DNA from: a bacterium
GTDB taxonomy: Bacteria; Patescibacteriota; Patescibacteriia; Patescibacteriales; JALTFF01
Direction of reading: 5' to 3'
Assembly (NCBI GenBank): GCA_027007465.1
Contig: JALTFF010000084.1
Location: 1 to 7,158 of the forward strand
Length of the DNA stretch: 7,158 bases
The translations under genes were made by a program, and so were the position numbers. The number at the start of each line of letters is the position of its first letter. The first letter of the stretch is position 1. The notes beneath the pieces are model-generated. The model worked only from the letters and a program-made list of their open reading frames with translations. It made no database searches and was not told where the DNA came from. Positions 1 to 6,100 of the stretch are shown piece by piece.

Positions 1-2365
1 CTGCTGGAAAAGAAATGTCAGCTGTATTGTCAAAATGCTTTGAAATCCTAATAAAAGTGCTAGAGCTAGTCTGAGCTGGCATTGAATAACGAAAAATAAT
101 TACAGACGCTCTAAATAATAATTCACCTGATTTTCTAATTGGGTTTCCGTTAGCTGTATAAAATGTATTATTTGAAGCAGCCTTTATTTCGCCTGACTTA
201 GCATTTAAAATAATATTACCTTCATCACCTTGATTAGCAACTGTTAAAGTTCCAGAAGCGTTAACTTGAAAATCAGCATAAGCTAAAGAATTATAAGCTA
301 ACCTAACTTGATGATCACTGGTATTTGTAATAGTTGTCGTAGCGTTGATATTTAAATTGTCATTAGTTGTGTCAATAATAAGATTGTCAATTCTTCCATC
401 CCCAATAACCAAAGCTGAAGTTGAAGCAATTCTCTGAGTTAAGTTGCCAACCAGAACAGCATTGCCTTGATTATCTAAGGTAAAATAATTGGTTCCGTTT
501 TTTTGAAATCTGGCAATATAACCAGAGCCAGTTTGATTAACTGATAAAGCAGCTGTTGTTGAAGAAGCAGTAAGAGAAGCAGCGCCAGAATAAATTTGAG
601 CGCCAGCTACTGAAAAATCGCCTAAAACACTTAGGTCGCCAGTTGTTGTTAAATTACTAATAGTTGTTGTGGCTAAATTTATATTATTACTCACAGTTAA
701 TTTTCCTATAATACTTGCATTTCCATTTAATAAAAATGGCCCTGTGATATTTACTCCCTGTGATTTCACAGTTAATGCTTCAGCTAAGGTGACAGGATTG
801 TTAAAATTGCTCACAGCATTTACTGTTAACAAATCATTGCCATCAGAACCTAAGACAACATTACCAGTAGCAGAAATTTGATCAGTTGACATTCCACCAA
901 CAGCAGTTATAAATGAATCAGCGCTAATTGATCTAGCAAAAAGATGTCCACTATCTGAAATTGACGAAACAGAAAGTTTATTAAAACTGGCATTTCCAAA
1001 AACAGCATCGCCACTCACATTTAATTGGTTTAAATTAGCAACGCGATTAACAATCAAATCATCTGTTCGTGTAATTTGTCCAATAACTAAATTATTTAAT
1101 CTTAAGTTATCCAAATCTAATTTTCCAGCTTTTAATGTTCCAAATATATCAATGTCTTTTGATATTGTTAAATTGCCATCAATCTTACCTCCTGTTAATG
1201 GCAAATAATTTTTCACAGTAATATTGTCTGGAATATCTTTATCTGTTAAACCAGAAACTCCATTTACTTTAAGCGGCCCTTTCATATCTCCTCCTGATAA
1301 AGTTAAATATTTAGACAAGTCAGCTTGCTCTTTTATTGTCTTTGTAATTTTTTGTGTAATATAATTTTTTTTAGTAATGTAATTTTTAGTAATGTAATTT
1401 TTATAAACTGGTTTAAAAATTTCATTTTGTTTTTCCTGGTTTAAATCTTTTACATCTAAAATTTTTTGTTGGCTAATAATATTTTCATTTAAATTGTCTT
1501 TTTTATTTTTAATTTCTTGAACTGCTATTTGATTAGTTAATCTTGAATTTGGAATTTGCGGTTTAAATTTCTTCACCACATCTTGAGGCGCAAAGAAAAA
1601 TTTTACTGTATCTGTCACTCTGTTTAAAAAATTATTTCCAGAATTAAAAACTAATTCAGAAACTGACTTAGCGCATCCAGATGTAAATTGAGAAATTTCT
1701 TTTCTGGTTGATTTTAACGTCACGCCTAAAGAGCCTAAAAAACCTGAATTATTTTTTTGATTTTTTTCAAGAGAATTTGCGCCTAAGACTCTTGGATGAA
1801 GTTCTTGTCTTGTTAATTTATTATTTAATTCTATAATTTTATTTTGCACGCTTTCTGAGCCCAATGCAATCCTTTTTCCAATTTTATTTAATCCATCTTT
1901 TTGAAAAAAATTTTTAAACGAGGTTAATGAACTAGGAACAGATGAAGCAATTATATTAATGCCAGTTGATACAGTTTTTTTTGCTTTTGCAGCTAAGTCA
2001 TTAAAACCTTTTCCAGCAAAAGTACTACTAGAAATTAAGAAAATACTAATCAATAAAATTATTACAAAACTACTGATAGCAAATTTTTGCTTTAAAAAAC
2101 TATTTAAAAATTTAGAAGATTCTTGTCTTGATTTTTGTTGGACAGTTATCTTATCATTTACATTTTTTTTAGACTGTAAATATTGCTTTACCCATTGCTC
2201 TGTTGTTAAATAATTTCTGCCTATTTTTTCAGCTTTTAATTTTCCTCTTTTTATTAAAACATTTAAATACTCGCGATTAAGATTAAAAATCTTAGCAGCT
2301 TGTGTTAAGCTAATAAATTCATTGTCTTTCTTGTCTAAAAAATTTATTTTTATTGACTTAAACAT
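1..2365 (-). CDS. Large membrane-anchored protein: N-terminal HTH, one TM segment, tail-fibre-like ectodomain (3' end outside window)
   Basis: Seen: an open frame of 788 codons from ATG at 2363-2365 to the window edge, with no stop, so the C-terminus is missing. Residues about 16-63 form a helix-turn-helix of the excisionase/MerR-like type (SLTQAAKIFNLNREYL, then GKLKAEKIGRNYL). Residues 95-117 are one hydrophobic segment preceded by lysines, so the HTH should be cytoplasmic and the rest outside. Residues 120-320 are Lys/Asn-rich and probably helical. Residues 322-337 are tandem NYITK repeats. YLTLSGGDMKGPL (353-365) and YLPLTGGKIDGNLTI (387-401) match the LPLTGG-type motif of phage tail fibres. 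The remainder is Asn/Thr/Ser-rich with beta-strand periodicity, as in trimeric beta-helical fibres. Inferred role: surface adhesin or fibre, possibly coupling contact to transcription. A cleavable signal peptide is less likely, because 94 residues precede the hydrophobic stretch, although TFA-GKG resembles a cleavage site. Confident in the ORF and architecture, not in function. Confidence 0.9.
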   Translation of the reverse strand, partial: MFKSIKINFLDKKDNEFISLTQAAKIFNLNREYLNVLIKRGKLKAEKIGRNYLTTEQWVKQYLQSKKNVNDKITVQQKSRQESSKFLNSFLKQKFAISSFVIILLISIFLISSSTFAGKGFNDLAAKAKKTVSTGINIIASSVPSSLTSFKNFFQKDGLNKIGKRIALGSESVQNKIIELNNKLTRQELHPRVLGANSLEKNQKNNSGFLGSLGVTLKSTRKEISQFTSGCAKSVSELVFNSGNNFLNRVTDTVKFFFAPQDVVKKFKPQIPNSRLTNQIAVQEIKNKKDNLNENIISQQKILDVKDLNQEKQNEIFKPVYKNYITKNYITKKNYITQKITKTIKEQADLSKYLTLSGGDMKGPLKVNGVSGLTDKDIPDNITVKNYLPLTGGKIDGNLTISKDIDIFGTLKAGKLDLDNLRLNNLVIGQITRTDDLIVNRVANLNQLNVSGDAVFGNASFNKLSVSSISDSGHLFARSISADSFITAVGGMSTDQISATGNVVLGSDGNDLLTVNAVSNFNNPVTLAEALTVKSQGVNITGPFLLNGNASIIGKLTVSNNINLATTTISNLTTTGDLSVLGDFSVAGAQIYSGAASLTASSTTAALSVNQTGSGYIARFQKNGTNYFTLDNQGNAVLVGNLTQRIASTSALVIGDGRIDNLIIDTTNDNLNINATTTITNTSDHQVRLAYNSLAYADFQVNASGTLTVANQGDEGNIILNAKSGEIKAASNNTFYTANGNPIRKSGELLFRASVIIFRYSMPAQTSSSTFIRISKHFDNTADISFPA
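1373..1402 (-). repeat. 15-bp perfect tandem duplication encoding NYITK-NYITK
   Basis: The unit AGTAATGTAATTTTT (plus strand) occurs at 1373-1387 and again at 1388-1402. Because it is 15 bp it keeps the frame and yields two NYITK pentapeptides. A diverged third copy (KNYITQK) follows directly in the protein. It lies at the junction between the helical stalk and the first tail-fibre-like motif. Its length and position suit a stalk that can grow or shrink by slippage, which is inference. Confidence 0.85.
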
Positions 2366-2406
2366 AGGCTAAAAAGCAATGACTATATATATAATCAATT
2401 ATATTT

Positions 2407-2415
2407 ATTATAACA
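2407..2415 (-). promoter_or_regulatory. Extended -10 promoter for the fibre-like gene
   Basis: On the minus strand the sequence reads TGTTATAAT, a perfect TGnTATAAT extended -10 element (TG at 2414-2415, TATAAT at 2407-2412). Transcription would start near 2400 and give a leader of about 35 nt before the ATG at 2365. No good -35 lies 16-18 bp upstream. A perfect TTGACA at 2441-2446 is 28 bp from the -10, which is too far for a standard sigma-70 promoter. The extended -10 may make a -35 unnecessary. The leader has no Shine-Dalgarno sequence; the bases before the ATG are TTTTTAGCCT. Confidence 0.6.
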
Positions 2416-2451
2416 AATTTTTTATATATAAAAAAGACTATGTCAAGTCCA

Positions 2452-2471
2452 TTATCTTATCTTATCTTATC
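2452..2471. repeat. Four tandem TTATC pentamers
   Basis: TTATC is repeated at 2452-2456, 2457-2461, 2462-2466 and 2467-2471 without interruption (GATAA on the minus strand). The array sits just upstream of the fibre-gene promoter. It may be simple slippage, or a cluster of protein-binding half-sites; the sequence alone does not decide. Confidence 0.85.
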
Positions 2472-2475
2472 ATTA

Positions 2476-2501
2476 TTTTTTTGCTAATTTTAGCAAAAAA
2501 A
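2476..2501. repeat. AT-rich inverted repeat (11-bp arms, 4-nt loop)
   Basis: The arms TTTTTTTGCTA (2476-2486) and TAGCAAAAAAA (2491-2501) are exact reverse complements around ATTT. There are only two G/C pairs per arm and no separate U-tract on either strand, so it is a poor intrinsic terminator. It lies between the broken ORF and the promoter of the fibre gene. Confidence 0.7.
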
Positions 2502-2524
2502 ATAGCTATAAAAATAGCTATAAA
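2501..2524. repeat. 12-bp perfect tandem duplication
   Basis: The unit AATAGCTATAAA occurs at 2501-2512 and again at 2513-2524. It directly abuts the inverted repeat to its left and lies 3 bases before a DnaA-box-like nonamer. TAGCTA inside each unit is itself a palindrome. Confidence 0.9.
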
Positions 2525-2527
2525 AAG

Positions 2528-2536
2528 TTTTCCACA
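2528..2536 (+). promoter_or_regulatory. DnaA-box-like nonamer
   Basis: TTTTCCACA fits the relaxed DnaA-box consensus TTWTNCACA and is embedded in GTTTTCCACAGG. It is the only convincing copy I found in the intergenic region. A single match is expected by chance fairly often, so binding is uncertain. It may matter only because an AT-rich repeat stretch lies beside it. Confidence 0.3.
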
Positions 2537-2544
2537 GGTCATTT

Positions 2545-2718
2545 TTATTTTTTATAAAAAAATAAAAAATACTGTAAAGAGCTAAGTTCTTTTTTCTCTG
2601 CTAAATAATTTCTCACTTCAGCTAGTGATAATTTTTGATTTATTTTCACTTTATAATTAACAACTCAATTTTCTATTGTTTTATGTAAAATTGATACTTT
2701 AAACATCTCTCTAATCAT
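2545..2718 (-). pseudogene. Interrupted small ORF downstream of mazE remnant (possible decayed toxin)
   Basis: Seen: ATG at 2716-2718, 4 bases after the mazE-like stop, opens a frame beginning MIREMFKVSILHKTIEN. It hits TGA at 2665-2667, then continues in the same frame as VVNYKVKINQKLSLAEVRNYL to TAA at 2545-2547. A second ATG at 2704-2706 is in frame. The read-through part looks like ordinary soluble protein as far as about 2575, then dissolves into Phe/Tyr/Lys from AT-rich DNA, suggesting that the original 3' end is lost. I do not recognise the family. Its position right after an antitoxin suggests the cognate toxin, but no MazF, RelE or PIN motif is visible. UGA is not recoded in the long genes nearby, so the stop is probably real. 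Alternatives are chance open sequence or a sequencing error (TGG to TGA). Confidence 0.4.
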
Positions 2719-2722
2719 TTTC

Positions 2723-2919
2723 TTAATAAAGATTATTTGGATTAATTTTATTAACCAAACTTTTTAAAGTTTCTTCTTGTTTTAATACATTCAGAATTAT
2801 CTTGCCTTTTCTTTCTTTAATACCAAGTAAAGAGCCCTTTGAAATATTTTGATTTTTATTGTTTTGATTGGCAAACGAATCGCATAACTATTATCCCATT
2901 TTTGGACTTTTATTTTCAT
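2723..2919 (-). pseudogene. mazE: Frameshifted MazE/AbrB-type antitoxin remnant
   Basis: Seen: from ATG at 2917-2919 the frame reads MKIKVQKWDNSYAIRLP, the hallmark start of MazE/SpoVT-AbrB swapped-hairpin antitoxins (KWGNS-x-x-IRIP), with Asp in place of the usual Gly. That frame stops at TAA 2797-2799. Starting around codon 17 the +1 frame takes over with NISKGSLLGIKERKGKIIL, matching the second half of the domain (LKEGS..V.I...DGKIII). It then reads TLKSLVNKINPNNLY, matching the C-terminal toxin-binding tail (LEELLAKITPENLH), to TAA at 2723-2725. The 197-bp span is one base short of a multiple of three, so a single 1-nt loss would explain it. In the family the protein neutralises a toxin and represses its own operon. 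As it stands no full-length product can be made. A sequencing or assembly error is the alternative. No Shine-Dalgarno precedes the ATG. Confidence 0.75.
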
Positions 2920-2938
2920 AATTTTTTTAATTTATATA

Positions 2939-2952
2939 TACATAAGTATGTA
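2939..2952. promoter_or_regulatory. Palindrome upstream of mazE remnant, possible operator
   Basis: TACATAAGTATGTA has perfect 6-bp arms (TACATA / TATGTA) around AG. It ends 20 bases upstream of the mazE-like ATG. Autoregulated MazE-type antitoxins bind short palindromes in their own promoters, so this is a plausible operator. No convincing -35/-10 pair was found with it. Confidence 0.4.
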
Positions 2953-3079
2953 CAATAAAAAACTTTTATCAAATTTATTTTATAAGATAACTGTTAATAT
3001 TATTTAATTCTTTTCTCTTTCTTTGTTAACATTGTTTAAATAATTTTGCTCTGCTATTGCCCTACATCAAAATGACATA
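2953..3079. other. Non-coding spacer with no recognised feature
   Basis: This is AT-rich sequence between the mazE upstream palindrome and the rpoC terminator. Only very short open frames are present (for example a 10-codon minus-strand ORF around 3000-3035). I see no RNA gene, repeat or clear promoter. Confidence 0.5.
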
Positions 3080-3127
3080 AAAAATAAATAACAAAAAACT
3101 GGACTTCGGATACCCGAAGTCCAGTTT
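3080..3127 (-). terminator. Intrinsic terminator of rpoC
   Basis: The arms AAACTGGACTTCGG (3096-3109) and CCGAAGTCCAGTTT (3114-3127) are perfect 14-bp reverse complements around a 4-nt loop. Read on the minus strand, the stem begins 12 bases after the rpoC stop codon. It is followed by a T-rich run (TTTTTTGTTATTTATTTTTT, about 3079-3098). This is the most GC-rich short segment of the intergenic region and a textbook Rho-independent terminator. It should end the transcript before the mazE remnant. Confidence 0.95.
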
Positions 3128-3139
3128 CAAATTTATCTA

Positions 3140-6100
3140 TTATTTTTTCTTTCTAAAACCAGTTCCAACTGGTATTAAACGTCCAATAATAACATTTTCT
3201 TTTAATCCTTCAAGATGATCAACTTTGCCACTCACAGCTGCGTCAATTAAAACTCTATCTGTTTCCTGGAATGAAGCTGCTGATAAAAATGAATTTGTTG
3301 AAAGAGCTACCTTACTCATCCCTAAAAGCAATGGCGCTCCAGTAGCTGGTTTTTTATTTTGTCTCTTAGCTTTTCTATTAGCCTTATTAAAAACAGATTC
3401 TTCAACTATACTGCCTGGGAAAAGTTCTGTGTCTCCAATATCTTTTATGTAAACACGAGAAAACATTTGCTTAACAATTAATTCTATATGTTTATCATTT
3501 AAAGGCTGGCCTTGAGATGAATAAATATGTTGAATTTCTTCAATAATATATTTTTGAGTGGCTAATTTCCCTTTTAATTTATATAGCTGTTGCAGATTTA
3601 AACTACCATCTGTTAAGCGATCTCCTTTTTTTACAAACTGCCCATCTTTAACCCAAATATTATAACCATTTGGAACAATAAATTCCTTTATCTGACGCTC
3701 TTTAATATCAATTTTAATCTTATTTTTATCAAGTTTAGCTATCCCAGTTTGTTTTGCTTTAATTTTCTCTCCACCAACCTCTGCTAAAATATCATCCTTT
3801 TTTACAACCTGTCCATTTTTAATTTTAATTATAATTTTATTATTTTTATTTTTCTCATTAGCAATTGCATTAAGATCATAGACATCTTCTTTGTCAATTT
3901 GATGAATCAATTTTATTATTTTATCAGACTTATTGCTAGTTATTATTTCTCTTCCTTTCTCATCTTTGATAATTTTCTCCCCTATTTCAATTTTTATTTT
4001 ACCATCAACATCAGCCATAAAAGCTCTTACTTTAGGAGTGCGAGCTTCAAAAATCTCTTCTACTCGCGGCAAACCTTGTGTGATGTCTCCGCCTCCAGCT
4101 ACACCACCAGTATGAAAGGTTCTCATAGTAAGTTGAGTGCCTGGCTCTCCAATTGATTGAGCTGCGATAATACCTACAGCAGTGCCTAATTTAACTGGCT
4201 TATTATATCCTAAGTCCCATCCATAACATTTAGCGCAAACTCCCTTGTCTAATTTACAAGTAAGAGGAGAACGGATTACAGCTTCTTCAATATTTTCTGT
4301 CTTTAATTTGTCTGCTATATTAAAATCAATAAGTTTACCTGCCTTAACTAAAACTTTACCTTCCTTATTTTTTAAATCAGCTGCTAAATATCTTCCAATA
4401 ATCCTTTCAAGTAATGTTTTACCTATTTCTTCACTTTGTTTCTGGGTAATTTTCACCCCTTCTGTGTCTCCGCAATCTTCTTTATTAACAATAATATCTT
4501 GAGCTAAATCTATTAAACGTCTTGTTAAATAACCAGCATTTGAAGTCCTTAAAGCTGTATCAGACAAACCTTTACGCACACCATGTGAAGAAATAAAATA
4601 CTCTAATGCATTAAATCCTTGTTTAAAATTACCTTTAACTGGTAATTCAATGATTTCTCCACTAGGGCTAGTCACTAACCCTTTCATTCCAACAATCTGC
4701 ACTAATTGGCTTAAACTTCCTCTTGCTCCAGAATCAATCATAGAATAAACCGGCCCTGTTTTATCAAGCCCATTTTCTACAACATTTAAAATATCTTCCT
4801 TTGCCTTTGTCCATAATTCAATAATTTTACTATATCTTTCTGATTTAGTTAAAAATCCTTGTTCAAAATGTTGATTTATTCCCTCTACTTCTTCTTCTGC
4901 TTTTTTAATTATTCTATCTTTTTCTTCAAAGTTTACTAAATCATCCATACCCCAAGATTGCCCAGATTTGGTAACATAATCAAAAGCTAAACTTTTAAGT
5001 CTATCAATAATTTTAATTGATATTTCATTGCCATACATTATTAAACACTGTTTAATAATATTTTTTAATTTCCCCTTATTAGCTAATTCATTAAAAAATG
5101 GATAATCATCTGGAAAAGATTGGTTAAATAAAATTCTACCAGGAGTAGTTATTAGATATGATTCAGCTCCTTTATAATGTTTAGAATTTCTTACTTTAAT
5201 TATTTGATGCAACCTAACTTTGCCTAATTTATAAACAAAAATTACTTGTTCAAAAGAGCTAAAAACTTTTAATTTTTTCTCATCAGTTTTTTCTTTGTCT
5301 TTTAGCATTGTTAAATAATAACTCCCCCAAACAATATCTTGAGTAGCCACAACAATTGGTTCTCCTGTGGCTGGCTTAAGTAAATTATGTGTTGACAACA
5401 TAATGTCCTCGCATTCTTTTCTTGCTTCTTCTGTTAATGGCAAATGAACTGCCATTTGATCTCCATCAAAGTCAGCATTAAAAGCCTGGCAAACCATTGG
5501 ATGAATTTGAATTGCTTTTCCTTCTATTAAAATTGGCTTAAAAGCTTGAATACCTAAACGATGAAGAGTTGGCGCGCGATTAAGTAGAACATAAGATTTT
5601 TTAATTATTCTCTCTAAAATGTCAAAAACTTCATCATTTCCAGCTTCAATAAATTTAGAAGCGTTTTTAACATTATGCGCATAACCTCCTTTAATTAATT
5701 GGCTAATTATAAATGGTTTAAATAATTCTAAAGCCATTTTTTTAGGCAAACCGCACTGGCCTAATTTTAAAGATGGATTAACAACAATAACACTTCGTCC
5801 AGAATAGTCCACTCTTTTTCCTAATAAATTTCTTCTAAATCTTCCTTGCTTTCCTTTTAACGCATCTGCTAATGATTTTAATGATCTTCTTTGACCTGTT
5901 GAAGCAAAAGTTGTTTTAGTATGTCTAGCTGAATTATCAATTAAAGCGTCAACAGCCTCTTGCAACATTCTTTTTTCATTGCGTCTAATAACTTCTGGAG
6001 CATTAAGATCTATTAATTGTTGCAAGCGATTATTCCTATTTATCACTCTCCTATACAAGTCATTTAAATCAGAAGTAGCAAATCTTCCACCATCTAATGG

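Noticed and set aside
669..2213. Plus-strand ORFs at 669-881 and 1959-2213
   Set aside because: Both lie antisense within the continuous 788-codon minus-strand fibre gene, which has clear domains.
2441..2446. TTGACA as the -35 of the fibre-gene promoter
   Set aside because: It is 28 bp from the TATAAT. At 16-18 bp spacing the sequence is A-rich without a good -10.
2476..2501. Hairpin as an intrinsic terminator for the mazE-linked remnant
   Set aside because: The stem has only two G/C pairs per arm and no U-tract follows on either strand.
2379..2585. Plus-strand 68-residue ORF with a hydrophobic stretch
   Set aside because: Its sequence is the Ile/Tyr/Lys/Phe-rich translation expected of random AT-rich DNA. 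It spans the fibre-gene promoter, the tandem repeats and the hairpin, and it runs antisense to the mazE-linked remnant. There is no ribosome-binding site or family resemblance.
2665..2667. UGA recoded as an amino acid, as in Gracilibacteria/Absconditabacteria
   Set aside because: No TGA occurs within 1316 RpoC codons or 788 fibre-gene codons. A recoded genome would use it often, so this TGA is more likely a real stop in a dead gene.
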